Assembly: GCF_000378985.1 (NCBI RefSeq)
Contig: NZ_KB905370.1
Location: 3,679,342 to 3,743,341, forward strand
Direction of reading: 5' to 3'
Source: Ensifer sp. BR816
GTDB taxonomy: Bacteria; Pseudomonadota; Alphaproteobacteria; Rhizobiales; Rhizobiaceae
DNA length: 64,000 nt
This document shows, one piece after another, positions 46,264-55,245 of this stretch. Below the pieces are notes generated by a model that was not told the origin of the DNA, ran no database searches, and was given only the letters and a program-made list of their open reading frames with translations. Each line of letters begins with the position of its first letter. Position 1 is the first letter of the stretch. Made by a program: the position numbers and the translations under genes.

Positions 46264-47913
46264 TTACGGGAATAGACCGCGCAGCAGCTTGGCTTCGGTC
46301 ACGCGGGTGATCCCTTCGATCAAGGCAGCCGTGCGCAGATCAACCTGGTCATCTTCCGCACGGCGGCGCGTCCGCACGAACGCATCCAGCAAGATCGCCT
46401 TGAGCCGGTGATTGATCTCGTCGAGCGTCCAGGTCAGGTTCTGCAGCCCCTGCACCCACTCGAAATAGGAAACGGTCACTCCGCCGGCATTGCCGAGAAT
46501 GTCGGGGATGATGTGCACTCCACGCTCGTTGAGGATCTCGTCAGCCTCAAGCGTGGTGGGACCATTGGCGCCTTCGGCGAGCAACCGGCACTTGATCCGC
46601 TCAGCGTTCTCGGCGGTTACCTGATTTTGCAGTGCCGCCAGAACCAGGACATCACATTCGAGTTCGAGAAGCTCGGCGTTCGAGATAGACTCCGCATCCG
46701 GAAAGCCCGCCAGCACGCGATTTTTGGCCACATATTCTAAAAGCATGTCCACTGACAGGCCGGCGGGGTTGTAGAGCCCGGTCGAGACGTCGCTGATCGC
46801 GATAATCTTGACGCCTGCCTCGGCCAGAAACCGCGCCGCGAAGCTGCCGACATTGCCGAATCCCTGCACCACGGCGGTCGATTTGGCGAGATCCAGCCCG
46901 ATTGCTTCCGCCGCGGCTTCGATGACATAGACCAGGCCGCGCCCGGTCGCCTCTTTGCGTCCAAGCGAGCCCCCGAGCACCACCGGTTTGCCGGTGACCA
47001 CCGCCGGAACCGCATGGCCGACCTGCTGGCTATAGGTGTCCATCACCCAGGCCATGACCTGCTCGTCGGTCCCCATGTCGGGCGCCGGGATGTCCTTGTC
47101 GGGTCCGATGATGTCGATGATTTCGGCCGTGTAGCGCCGGGTCAGCCGCTGCAGTTCGCTTTTCGAAAGGACGGTGGGGTCTACGCGCACACCGCCCTTG
47201 GCGCCGCCAAAAGGTAACCGCATCAAGGCGCATTTCCAGGTCATCAACGTTGCCAGCGCGGCCACATCGCCAAGATCGACGTCCTCGTGATAACGAATTC
47301 CGCCTTTGGTCGGCCCCATGGTCAGGACATGCTGCACCCGGTAACCGAACACGGTTTCGACCTGCGCACGGTCGTCGCGGAAGAATGGGAACGACACAAC
47401 CTGGGTGCGCTGCGGGAACAGCAGCCGTTGGCGGATGTTGTCATCCAGATTCATGATCTGGGCGGCCTTTAGGAACTGTTGCTGGGCCAGGCGGAACATC
47501 GGCGAGTCCCACTCACCACCATGGGCGCGCTTGCGCGCCAGTGTGTAGCGGATTGCCCTGTCGAGCGCGATGCCGTTGAGCCTGGTCTTCAGCAGAAAGT
47601 CGCTGGCACCTGCCTCGACTGCGTGTGCCGCGAGCTTCACATCGTCGAGGCCGGTCAGGATCACCACCGGGACATACGGCGCAGCCGATCGGATTCTGAA
47701 CAGCGTCTCCAGCTCCTGGCTATCGGGCAGAATCAGATCGAGCAGCACCAGATCAGTCGCGCCCCGCTCAAGCTCTCCAAGCCCGTCGGCCAGGCGATCC
47801 ACGGCCACCACCTCGCAGCGCAACTGCATTTCGGTGTCGAGCAGCCTTTGGATCAGCTTTGCGTGGAGCGGGTTATCCTCGACAAGCAGTACGCGCACTG
47901 TTTGATCGCTCAT
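46264..47913 (-). CDS. Response-regulator receiver fused to a Glu/Leu/Phe/Val dehydrogenase
   Basis: A 549-residue fusion. Residues 1-125 form a complete receiver domain: acidic pair Glu12-Asp13, phosphoacceptor Asp59 (LVLLDLILPD), Thr87 (VVILTG) and Lys109 (FLLKT). Residues about 140-549 form a full-length glutamate-type dehydrogenase: GPTKGGIRYHE, MTWKCALMRLPFGGAKGGV with the catalytic Lys239, PAPDMGTDE with Asp279, the dinucleotide motif VVQGFGNVGSFAA (349-361), and VSYFEWVQGLQN near the end. It catalyses oxidative deamination of glutamate or a related amino acid, and phosphorylation of the receiver would be expected to alter activity or assembly. It is followed after 35 bases by a hybrid kinase with an HPt domain. 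There is no reason to suspect a chimeric assembly, as the frame is continuous. Confidence 0.93.
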   Translation of the reverse strand: MSDQTVRVLLVEDNPLHAKLIQRLLDTEMQLRCEVVAVDRLADGLGELERGATDLVLLDLILPDSQELETLFRIRSAAPYVPVVILTGLDDVKLAAHAVEAGASDFLLKTRLNGIALDRAIRYTLARKRAHGGEWDSPMFRLAQQQFLKAAQIMNLDDNIRQRLLFPQRTQVVSFPFFRDDRAQVETVFGYRVQHVLTMGPTKGGIRYHEDVDLGDVAALATLMTWKCALMRLPFGGAKGGVRVDPTVLSKSELQRLTRRYTAEIIDIIGPDKDIPAPDMGTDEQVMAWVMDTYSQQVGHAVPAVVTGKPVVLGGSLGRKEATGRGLVYVIEAAAEAIGLDLAKSTAVVQGFGNVGSFAARFLAEAGVKIIAISDVSTGLYNPAGLSVDMLLEYVAKNRVLAGFPDAESISNAELLELECDVLVLAALQNQVTAENAERIKCRLLAEGANGPTTLEADEILNERGVHIIPDILGNAGGVTVSYFEWVQGLQNLTWTLDEINHRLKAILLDAFVRTRRRAEDDQVDLRTAALIEGITRVTEAKLLRGLFP

Positions 47914-48608
47914 GCTTTGCCTCCTTCCGGACGGCCGCCCCGCGAGTATATCAGGTTTGTCGTGGCTGCAGAATCTTGACTATCGGGGGAGCGTGTCACA
48001 CCAGCCGTTGGCGTGGTGGCATCATATCGTCGCAGCGCAACGACGCCCTAGTTCCCGTTCATACATATGAGATCTCGAATCAGAGAACACGTTCGCGATT
48101 ACCCGCGAGGCTCCGGAGTAACGGCTCGACCCTACGCTCCCGCTCATAGCGACGACGATGTCCGGTGCTGGCGAGCAATCTTGCCCTTCGGCGCTGTTGC
48201 TGCGAATTTCGGGATCCCACCCTACTGCGACGCGGTCAGAACCGGCATGATCGACCCTTTGCGGACCTCGCTAGCATTCAGTCAGAACGGCCGGTCCCCG
48301 AAACGGAAACGGTTATCGACCGCGGCCCGCGCATTCGCGGACATTTGCGCCCGCGCTTTACTTTGGTTCTCGCCGCGACAGGCGAAGATTTCCGGGAACT
48401 GTCGCATTCTGACCGAGGCTGCGCGCGGCGTGATCGAACGAGCACGGAATGCGGCCGAAGCCCGTCTCGACCGAACCGACCGGATCCCAGGGCCGCAGGC
48501 GACGTTTCCAGGCGGAGCCGTCTTCGCCTTGGCCACGAACGTCAGTTTGGTGGCAGCCCGCGATCGAACCGGCGCCGAAGCCTGCCCGCAGGCCCGCAAA
48601 ACCGACAG
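47914..48608. other. Gap without a recognised gene
   Basis: About 695 bases between the REC-dehydrogenase start and the end of the DmeR gene. Long frames exist on both strands because the DNA is GC-rich (for example plus strand 48067-48621), but none has a family motif, and their composition is Arg/Ala-rich as in shadows. The promoter of the dehydrogenase/kinase operon should lie near 47914-48100. Confidence 0.35.
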
Positions 48609-48884
48609 CTACTTTAGGTAGGCGCGCAGCACATCGATCAGTTCGGCAGCGCCCTCGTCGCGTTCCTTCTGGGACAGCCCCTCGGCGGCGACGTGCATCA
48701 GGACATGGTCCTCGATCACCTCGCCCATGAGGCCGTTGACCGCGCCACGCACCCCGGCGAGCACCTGCATGACTTCGGCGCAGTCTTTCTCGTCGACGAG
48801 CATCCGCTCGACAGCCTCCATCTGGCCGCGAATGCGGCGCACGCGATTGATCAGCTTTTGTTTTTCGCGGATGGTGTGGCTCAT
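48609..48884 (-). CDS. dmeR: RcnR/DmeR-type metal-sensing repressor
   Basis: A 91-residue all-helical repressor of the CsoR/RcnR/FrmR family. His3, Cys35, His60 and His64 are all present; this set is the cobalt/nickel site of RcnR, whereas formaldehyde-sensing FrmR lacks part of it. It therefore probably releases DNA when it binds Co(II) or Ni(II). It follows the DmeF efflux gene by 23 bases on the same strand. In described rhizobial dmeRF operons the regulator usually comes first, so the order here is reversed. A G-tract operator lies upstream of dmeF. Confidence 0.88.
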   Translation of the reverse strand: MSHTIREKQKLINRVRRIRGQMEAVERMLVDEKDCAEVMQVLAGVRGAVNGLMGEVIEDHVLMHVAAEGLSQKERDEGAAELIDVLRAYLK

Positions 48885-48907
48885 GTGCAGTTCCTTGTCG
48901 CCCGGGT

Positions 48908-49906
48908 TTAAGCCGCGCGAGCTTCAATCTCCACGGTCACATGCGACAAATCGTGAATAGCTGCAAGCTTTTCCCGATAATAGGAGGGCGCACGAGGCTT
49001 GTCCGTTACGATCGAAACGATGGCGCCGTGATGGCCCGGCCCGAGTTGCCATACGTGCAGGTCAACGATCTCCGCACCTTCGCGCGTGATGATCTCCTCG
49101 ATTTCGTCCGGCAGCTCCTCGCCTTCGGGAATGTAGTCGATCAGCACCGAGCCGGCATCGCGAATGAGCCCCCATGACCAGCGCGCGATGACCAAGCCGC
49201 CGACGATGCCCATGCCGGGGTCCAGCCAGGTCCAACCATAAAGGCTACCAAAGGCCAGCGCTGCGATCGCCAGTATTGACGTCAGTGCATCGGCCAGGAC
49301 ATGGAGATACGCTGCCCGAATGTTCTGGTCCTCGCCCGCACGGCCATGATGGGCGTGATGACCGTGATCGTGCCCGTGGTGATGATGATCGTCTTTCAGA
49401 AGCCATGCGCAAAGGAGATTGACAGCCAAACCCACAACAGCAACGAGAATCGCTTCATTGAAGTCGATGGCGACAGGACTTCTGAGACGCACGAGGCTTT
49501 CCCAGCCGATCAGCAGAGCAATCAGGGCGAGCACGACGGCGCTGGCAAAGCCGGCAAGGTCACCGAGCTTGCCGGTGCCAAAAGAAAAACGCCGGTTATG
49601 GGCGTGTTTGCGGGCATAGAGGTAGGCGAGCGCCGTAATGAGCAGGGCGGCGGCATGTGTCGACATGTGCCAACCATCGGCCACAAGCGCCATCGACCCA
49701 AACAGGTTTCCTGCGACGATCTCCACCACCATCATAGTGGCGGTGATGGCAATGACGAGCCAGGTCCGCCGCTCGTTGCGAGCGTGGCTGTCGCCGAGGA
49801 AAAGATGATCATGAGCCGCGTTGAGCGCCCGACTGGACTCGTGGCGATGTCCATGATCCTGGCTGTGAGGGTCGGAATGACCATGCAGGTTGTGGGATGG
49901 CATCAT
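48908..49906 (-). CDS. dmeF: Cation-diffusion-facilitator Co/Ni exporter DmeF
   Basis: A 332-residue CDF-family metal/proton antiporter. It has a His-rich cytoplasmic N-terminus (HGHSDPHSQDHGHRH), six membrane segments, LFGSMALVADGWHMSTHAAAL with the conserved metal-site Asp and His of helix 2, a His-rich loop KDDHHHHGHDHGHHAHH, and VLADALTSILAIAALAFG with the matching Asp of helix 5. The C-terminal cytoplasmic domain ends around VEIEARAA. The family DmeF exports Co(II) and Ni(II). Two adjacent ATG codons serve as possible starts, preceded by GGGAAC. It is paired with the DmeR-type repressor. Confidence 0.93.
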   Translation of the reverse strand: MMPSHNLHGHSDPHSQDHGHRHESSRALNAAHDHLFLGDSHARNERRTWLVIAITATMMVVEIVAGNLFGSMALVADGWHMSTHAAALLITALAYLYARKHAHNRRFSFGTGKLGDLAGFASAVVLALIALLIGWESLVRLRSPVAIDFNEAILVAVVGLAVNLLCAWLLKDDHHHHGHDHGHHAHHGRAGEDQNIRAAYLHVLADALTSILAIAALAFGSLYGWTWLDPGMGIVGGLVIARWSWGLIRDAGSVLIDYIPEGEELPDEIEEIITREGAEIVDLHVWQLGPGHHGAIVSIVTDKPRAPSYYREKLAAIHDLSHVTVEIEARAA

Positions 49907-49932
49907 GAAGTTCCCAAACTACTCGGAAAGTG

Positions 49933-49952
49933 ATATAGGGGGGTATACTATA
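49933..49952. promoter_or_regulatory. G-tract operator of the RcnR/DmeR type
   Basis: The sequence ATATAGGGGGGTATACTATA lies 27-46 bases upstream of dmeF. RcnR/FrmR-family repressors recognise a run of G bases flanked by AT-rich inverted segments, and this matches that pattern. The DmeR-type protein encoded downstream of dmeF is the expected binder. Confidence 0.75.
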
Positions 49953-50342
49953 ATGGGCGACAGAGGGCAACGCCTGTCTGCTGAATGCAAGCTTAGAATG
50001 CCCGTGACGAATGCCGTCCTCGGTGTGGGGTCAAGCCGCCGGCAAGGATGCTGCGGCAATTGCTCCCAGCTGGGCGGAAAGCGTACATAGAACAGTTGGC
50101 TCAGCAGCTCCCCGAGTGTCTGGGTCACGATCACGGTGGGGATGAACAACTGCGCAGGAGCATCGCCGACTACTGCTAGCCGGGGCCGAGAGGCAAGCGG
50201 ATTGGTTTGTTGCACGGGAGTGGGTTCAGGTTCAGCACCCTTCGCCACCAATCAGGTTTGACACGCGATTAGTAGAGGATTGGTCTTGAAATTGGTGTCA
50301 ATGTAGATCAATTTGGTTGCGGCAAATATTTGGCGAGGGCTC
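49953..50342. promoter_or_regulatory. Intergenic region between dmeF and the GntR gene
   Basis: About 390 bases. A minus-strand frame (50251 to 49919, containing RPRLAVVGDAPAQLFIPTVI) looks protein-like but runs across the dmeF operator and has no recognised family, so it may be a gene fragment. A 6-base dyad AAATTG/CAATTT (50289-50314) just upstream of the GntR gene is a candidate autoregulatory operator. Confidence 0.35.
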
Positions 50343-51011
50343 ATGAGCGTAGTCTTGAAGAATTTCATCGAGGCCGAAGGTCTGGAGCCGGGGGATCGGT
50401 TGCCGCCGGAGCGCGACCTGGCGGTCAAACTCGGGCTGCCCCGCACCGCACTGCGACGGATGCTTGCTTCTCTGGAAAAGGAGGGCCGGCTGATCAGGCA
50501 CGTGGGCAGGGGGACATTTATCGCCGGCAGCGGGGTTACCTCGACGGCGCTGCGCCGTCCGCCAGGCAGCACGGGAGACGCGTTGCGCACCTATCCGGCC
50601 GAAGTTTTCGAGGCTCGGCTGATCATGGAACCCAAGATCGCCGCCCTGGCGGCGTTACGGGCGACCAGGCAGGAGATCGACGAAATGCAGAAATCGATCG
50701 ATCGGGGCAGCGCGGCGGAAACCCTGGTCGAATTCGAGAAATGGGACGCTGTCTTTCACCGCATCATCGTCGGAGCCGCCCGCAATGGCCTTCTCGCCTC
50801 GCTCTACGAGGGGATTCACACGGTACGGGCGGGAAACCTCTGGGGGAAGATGAAGGAGCAGTCACTAACCCCTGACCGCATGAAGGCCTATATCGCCAAG
50901 CATCAGGCGATTCTGGACGCGATCAAAGATCGGGACAGCAGAGGGGCCGAGCTAAACATGCACGACCACATCGTCGAAGCGAGAACAAACATACTTGGCC
51001 CAAATACCTGA
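50343..51011 (+). CDS. GntR-family (FadR subfamily) transcriptional regulator
   Basis: A 222-residue regulator with an N-terminal winged helix (EPGDRLPPERDLAVKLGLPR then LRRMLASLEKEGRLIRHVGR) and a C-terminal all-helical FCD ligand-binding domain (EVFEARLIMEPKIAALAALR; the FHRIIVG segment carries a metal-ligand His). ATG 50343 has a GAGGG ribosome-binding site. FadR-type regulators sense organic acids, often sugar acids. No catabolic genes are next to it; decayed DNA follows, so its target genes may have been lost or lie elsewhere. Confidence 0.9.
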   Translation: MSVVLKNFIEAEGLEPGDRLPPERDLAVKLGLPRTALRRMLASLEKEGRLIRHVGRGTFIAGSGVTSTALRRPPGSTGDALRTYPAEVFEARLIMEPKIAALAALRATRQEIDEMQKSIDRGSAAETLVEFEKWDAVFHRIIVGAARNGLLASLYEGIHTVRAGNLWGKMKEQSLTPDRMKAYIAKHQAILDAIKDRDSRGAELNMHDHIVEARTNILGPNT

Positions 51012-51045
51012 GCATCTATTTGAGCGGTCTATTGAGAGCGTGTTG

Positions 51046-51215
51046 TCCGTCACGGTTGATGGCGATCGGTTCTCGTGCCTCGATGATGACCGCTCCGGCG
51101 AGACCGCGGCCGAGCTCGAGACAAGTGGCATGCGGGTGGTAGCATCCGGCGGAATGAACTCGTACAGGAAGCTCTCGCCGGGCCTGATCGGCGGCTGCAT
51201 CAGCCCCGGCACCCT
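51046..51215 (-). pseudogene. Multicopper oxidase fragment
   Basis: A frameshifted remnant of a multicopper oxidase N-terminal cupredoxin domain. One frame (51215 to 51141) gives VPGLMQPPIRPGESFLYEF, typical of the domain. After a frame change near 51144 another frame gives CYHPHATCLELGRGLAGAVI, matching the copper-ligand YHPH and the following region of the family. Everything else of the gene is missing. The intact oxidase at 56.8-58.3 kb is a different type, so this is not a simple local copy. Confidence 0.65.
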
Positions 51216-51240
51216 GGCGTGCGGAGGCTGAGGCCGTGGC

Positions 51241-52275
51241 ATGGCGCAGCCGCATAAGCCGGAACCATCCCATTATACCTCTCGGTTTCGGGTCGACAGG
51301 GTTCAGATGAAAAGGAGACAAGTGCACCATCTCTCTTTAATCTGCCGAACGGGAAGACTTCCTCCGTCTATTGACCCGAAATCTGCTTTTTCAGCGGCGA
51401 TCACCTCTCCCAAATTGGGCAACTGCGTCTTTAGACTGAGTTCCGGTTTGACACCATTCTGGGGGGATTGAGAGCGAGAGAGCGCCAGCCAAATTAGCTG
51501 TATAGCGGGCGAAAAACCAAATGATATGCCTTGTATCGCTTCAAATACCGCAGCCCACCGGTGGCGCCGGTGTTAGAATAGCAATCGTTGGATGGAGACT
51601 TCCGAAGCCGAGTGCATCACAGCCTTCCATCCTCCAAATTCCCCCTCGTGAAGCAGATTGGCTGCCGTCCAAGGGACGAGGGCAGCCACTTTTCTTTTTG
51701 GGCGTAACGGACGAGCGTCACTGTTCGACCACAGGAGTCCGTTAACCACTTTTTTCGAGCATGCCCGACTAAGCCATAAGACCACGTTATCTCTCGGTTC
51801 GGGTTTGCCCCTTTCGACATGGTCGTAACGGTCTTCGGGAACAATGATTGGCTGCGTCGGTTCGCCGAACTCAGGGGCCTCCGCAGCATTCCGCAGCAGC
51901 AGCTTGATGCCTCCGCCAAGGGGTCAAGGCGCTGGCGGCCGAACGGCATGACTCGCAAGGAGATCGATCGTGACGGCTGCATCTGGGCCGAGCCACTTGG
52001 ACTTGGGCTGCCCAATCGCAATTCGGCATCGGCGCGGGCTGACGGTCGCTTCGAACTTTTGAAATAGGCCCCGACCTGCAGCGGCCCTGGGCGCCGCGAA
52101 CCAAAACCTGGTGCGATGGCTATGCTCACCTGCGCCAAAGGTAGCGGCCAGCTTTCTCGGAACCATGGCGGAAACATCTTTCAGACGCCGCCGCTCCCTA
52201 GGCACGCCTCCGAGGCCCGTCGATGTCGGAGCCTCAGAGGTTTGCCTTAATCGCTGCCGAGCCTGCTCTCGTGGT
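51241..52275. other. Gap with decayed sequence, no recognised gene
   Basis: About 1 kb between the oxidase remnant and copZ. Frames up to 186 codons exist on the minus strand, but they show no motif and have shadow-like composition; a plus-strand frame from 51819 (MVVTVFGNNDWLRRFAELRG) may be a fragment. An imperfect stem CCTCCGAGGC/GCCTCAGAGG at 52206-52239 lies downstream of copZ and could end its transcript, although no U-run follows. Confidence 0.35.
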
Positions 52276-52524
52276 TCAGCCGATCGGCTGGGGCTCGTAT
52301 CCGGCTGTCCGAAGGGTCTCTGCGGCTTCGGCCGCGTCTCCCGCTACCGTGACCTCCCGAGAGGCCAGATCAATAGAGATCTCGGTCCCCGGCATGGTCG
52401 TCGCGAAGGCCTTGCGTATCGTACCCGCGCAATGGTCGCAGGTCATATCGGCTACCTTGAACCGGACCCCCGAAACGGCAGGTTCGCTAGCGCTGGAAGC
52501 ATGATGCTGATGTTCTCCGCACAT
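52276..52524 (-). CDS. copZ: CopZ-like copper chaperone (HMA domain)
   Basis: An 82-residue protein with a short His-rich N-terminus (CGEHQHHASS) and one heavy-metal-associated domain with the metal site MTCDHCAGTI. It should bind Cu(I) and hand it to CopA. ATG 52524 was chosen because the AGGAG ribosome-binding site lies 9 bases upstream; the earlier ATG at 52533 touches it directly. It is divergent from copA, with a CueR-type promoter on each side of the intergenic region. Confidence 0.85.
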   Translation of the reverse strand: MCGEHQHHASSASEPAVSGVRFKVADMTCDHCAGTIRKAFATTMPGTEISIDLASREVTVAGDAAEAAETLRTAGYEPQPIG

Positions 52525-52559
52525 GAATTTCATCTCCTGGTTATGATTGATGCACGCGC

Positions 52560-52590
52560 ATCCTGCCGTTTCCAACGGTTGGAAGGTCAA
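52560..52590 (-). promoter_or_regulatory. CueR-type promoter for copZ
   Basis: On the minus strand, a -35 box TTGACC (52590-52585) and a -10 box CAGGAT (52565-52560) are separated by 19 bases containing the dyad CTTCCAACCGTTGGAAAC. A 19-base spacer with a central dyad is the hallmark of MerR/CueR-activated promoters. Confidence 0.75.
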
Positions 52591-52639
52591 GTGCTTTTTT
52601 GCCCTTGTATGCGCACAAAATAAATTTGTCATAGGGGGC

Positions 52640-52670
52640 TTGACCTTCCGACCGTTGTAAACCTTACAAA
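52640..52670 (+). promoter_or_regulatory. CueR-type promoter for copA
   Basis: On the plus strand, TTGACC (52640-52645) and TACAAA (52665-52670) are separated by 19 bases that contain CTTCCGACCGTTGTAAACC, nearly the same core as the divergent copZ promoter. The CueR protein encoded three genes downstream should activate it when Cu(I) is bound. Confidence 0.75.
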
Positions 52671-52700
52671 CAGATGCAGTCGATTTTTCGGAGGAGCAAC

Positions 52701-55223
52701 ATGAGCCCGGCGACTGCTACAGATCCTGCTCTTCTCGGCATCTATGTCGAAGGAATGAGCTGCGCTTCCTGCGTCAGTCGAATCGAGAAGGCTATTCGAA
52801 CCGTACCTGGCGTGAAGTCCGCGGCCGTGAACCTGGCGACGGAGCGCGCCGATGTGGCGTTCGCAGGCCCGGCCGATTTGGGTGCCATTTTGAAGGCGGT
52901 TCAGAACGCCGGCTATTCCACGAAAACGGAAAGCGTAGAACTCGCAGTCGAGGGCGCTACGTGCGCCTCCTGCGTCAACCGCATTGAAGCATCGCTAAAA
53001 CGGGAGCCCGGTGTCCTCGACGCTACGATGAATCTTGCCACCGAGAGGGCATTCCTGCGCGTAGTCAGCGGGGCTGCCAGTATCCAAGACCTGATGGCGG
53101 CCGTCGAGCGGGCGGGTTACACCGCCCGGGCAGTCGCGGCCGAAAACCCTGAGGATGCACAGGCAGAGGCTCGCGAGCGCGAGGCGCGCAGTCTCGCGCT
53201 CGCCTTGAGCGTCTCGGCCGTGTTGACGCTTCCCGTCTTCGTGCTTGAAATGGGCTCGCATTTCGTGCCGGCGATCCATGACTTTGTCATGAACAATATC
53301 GGCATGCAGGAGAGCCGGTATCTGCAGTTCCTGCTGGCGACCCTTGTGCTCTTCGGACCGGGCCTCCGCTTCTTCCGCAAGGGCGTGCCCGCTCTCCTGC
53401 GCGGGGCCCCCGACATGAACAGCCTCGTGGCCCTCGGCACGGCTGCCGCATGGAGCTACTCCGTTGTCTCCACCTTCGCATCCTCGATCCTGCCCAATGG
53501 CACCGCCAATATCTATTACGAGGCTGCGGCGGTGATCGTGACCCTCATCCTGCTCGGCAGATATCTGGAAAATCGCGCCAAGGGCCGCACGTCGGAAGCG
53601 ATCAAGCGCCTTGTCGGTCTTCAGGCGAAGACTGCCAGAGTTGTGCGCGATGGCGAGACGGTCGAAGTCCCGCTCGATCAGGTGCAGATGGGAGACCTCA
53701 TTCTCGTGCGACCGGGCGACAAGGTGCCAGTTGATGGCGAGGTCGTGGACGGTTCCTCTTATGTCGACGAGTCCATGATCACTGGAGAGCCCGTGCCCGT
53801 TGCAAAAGGCTTGGGCGCGGGCGTGGTCGGCGGCACGATCAACAAGACAGGCGCCTTCACCTTCCGCGCCACCAAGGTCGGCGCCGATACCGTGCTCGCC
53901 CAGATCATCCGAATGGTTGAGCAGGCGCAGGGGGCAAAGCTGCCGATCCAGGCGCTGGTAGACAAGGTTACGGCATGGTTCGTGCCGGCGGTGATGCTCG
54001 CCGCCGCGATCACCTTCCTCATCTGGCTGTCCCTTGGTCCGACGCCGGCACTCAGCTTCGCGCTCGTTAATGCGGTGGCCGTGCTCATCATCGCCTGTCC
54101 GTGCGCCATGGGTCTTGCCACGCCAACCTCTATCATGGTCGGCATGGGCCGCGCGGCCGAAATGGGCATTCTCTTCCGCAAGGGCGAGGCGCTACAGACG
54201 CTTAAGGGCGCCGATGTGATCGCCATGGACAAGACAGGTACGCTCACAAAGGGCCGTCCGGAGCTCACGGATCTCATTCCCGCCGGGGGGTTCGACCGGG
54301 ACGAAGTGCTCGGACTGGTGGCTGCGGTCGAGACGCGGTCGGAGCACCCGATCGGAGAGGCCATTATCGCGGCGGCGAAGCGTGCGGGTCTTGTTCTGCC
54401 TGAAGTGGAAGGTTTCGACGCCATCCCCGGATTCGGCGCCAAGGCGCTCGTGGCGGGCCGCACGGTTCATGTCGGCGCTGACCGACTGATGACGAAGCTA
54501 GACCTCGATGTCACCGCGTTCGCAGGCGAAGTGAATCGGCTTGGAGATGAGGGCAAGAGCCCGCTGTTCGCGGCCGTCGACGGGAAGATTGCCGCGGTGA
54601 TCGCCGTATCGGACCCGATCAAGCAGACAACCGTCGAGGCAGTCAACGCGCTGCACAAGCTCGGGCTCAGGGTTGCGATGATCACCGGCGATAACCGAAA
54701 GACGGCCGAGGCGATCGCTCGCCGGCTGAAGATCGACGAGGTGGTGGCCGAGGTGCTTCCAGACGGAAAGGTCCAGGCGCTGGAAAACTTGCGCGCCGGG
54801 GACCGCAAGGTGGCGTTCGTGGGAGACGGCATCAACGATGCCCCTGCTTTGGCGGCCGCAGATGTGGGCATCGCTATCGGCACCGGGACTGACGTGGCCA
54901 TCGAAAGTGCCAACGTCGTGTTGATGTCTGGCGACCTGCGCGGGGTGCCGAATGCCATCGCCCTTTCGAAGGCGACGATCCGCAACATCAAGGAGAACCT
55001 GTTCTGGGCCTTCGCCTATAACACGGTACTAGTACCCGTTGCCGCCGGCGTGCTGTTCCCCGCCTATGGCCTGCTGCTCTCTCCCATGATCGCAGCCGGC
55101 GCCATGGCGCTGTCCAGTGTCTTCGTCTTGGGCAATGCGCTGCGGCTCAAGCGCTTCCGGGCTCCCATGAAATTCGATGCGGTGCAGGCTGACGTAAATG
55201 GCCGCCTGGCGGCAGCGCAATAG
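52701..55223 (+). CDS. copA: Copper-exporting P1B-type ATPase
   Basis: An 840-residue Cu(I)-exporting ATPase. Two N-terminal heavy-metal domains carry GMSCASC (Cys21/Cys24) and GATCASC (Cys88/Cys91). Eight membrane segments follow. The transport motif is Cys466-Pro-Cys468, the phosphorylated Asp510 lies in DKTGTLTKG, the SEHPIGEAI segment holds the nucleotide-binding HP motif, and [11 protein letters not shown] closes the P domain. ATG 52701 follows GGAGGAG by 4 bases; the earlier frame start is inside the promoter. It is first in an operon with a 2Fe-2S reductase, cueR and a multicopper oxidase, and moves Cu(I) out of the cytoplasm. Confidence 0.96.
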   Translation: MSPATATDPALLGIYVEGMSCASCVSRIEKAIRTVPGVKSAAVNLATERADVAFAGPADLGAILKAVQNAGYSTKTESVELAVEGATCASCVNRIEASLKREPGVLDATMNLATERAFLRVVSGAASIQDLMAAVERAGYTARAVAAENPEDAQAEAREREARSLALALSVSAVLTLPVFVLEMGSHFVPAIHDFVMNNIGMQESRYLQFLLATLVLFGPGLRFFRKGVPALLRGAPDMNSLVALGTAAAWSYSVVSTFASSILPNGTANIYYEAAAVIVTLILLGRYLENRAKGRTSEAIKRLVGLQAKTARVVRDGETVEVPLDQVQMGDLILVRPGDKVPVDGEVVDGSSYVDESMITGEPVPVAKGLGAGVVGGTINKTGAFTFRATKVGADTVLAQIIRMVEQAQGAKLPIQALVDKVTAWFVPAVMLAAAITFLIWLSLGPTPALSFALVNAVAVLIIACPCAMGLATPTSIMVGMGRAAEMGILFRKGEALQTLKGADVIAMDKTGTLTKGRPELTDLIPAGGFDRDEVLGLVAAVETRSEHPIGEAIIAAAKRAGLVLPEVEGFDAIPGFGAKALVAGRTVHVGADRLMTKLDLDVTAFAGEVNRLGDEGKSPLFAAVDGKIAAVIAVSDPIKQTTVEAVNALHKLGLRVAMITGDNRKTAEAIARRLKIDEVVAEVLPDGKVQALENLRAGDRKVAFVGDGINDAPALAAADVGIAIGTGTDVAIESANVVLMSGDLRGVPNAIALSKATIRNIKENLFWAFAYNTVLVPVAAGVLFPAYGLLLSPMIAAGAMALSSVFVLGNALRLKRFRAPMKFDAVQADVNGRLAAAQ

Positions 55224-55245
55224 CAATGGGCAAGGAGGAGGACTC

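Noticed and set aside
48067-48621. Plus-strand frame of 184 codons in the gap before dmeR
   Set aside because: No family motif, Arg/Ala-rich composition, no ribosome-binding site, and its end overlaps the dmeR gene on the other strand.
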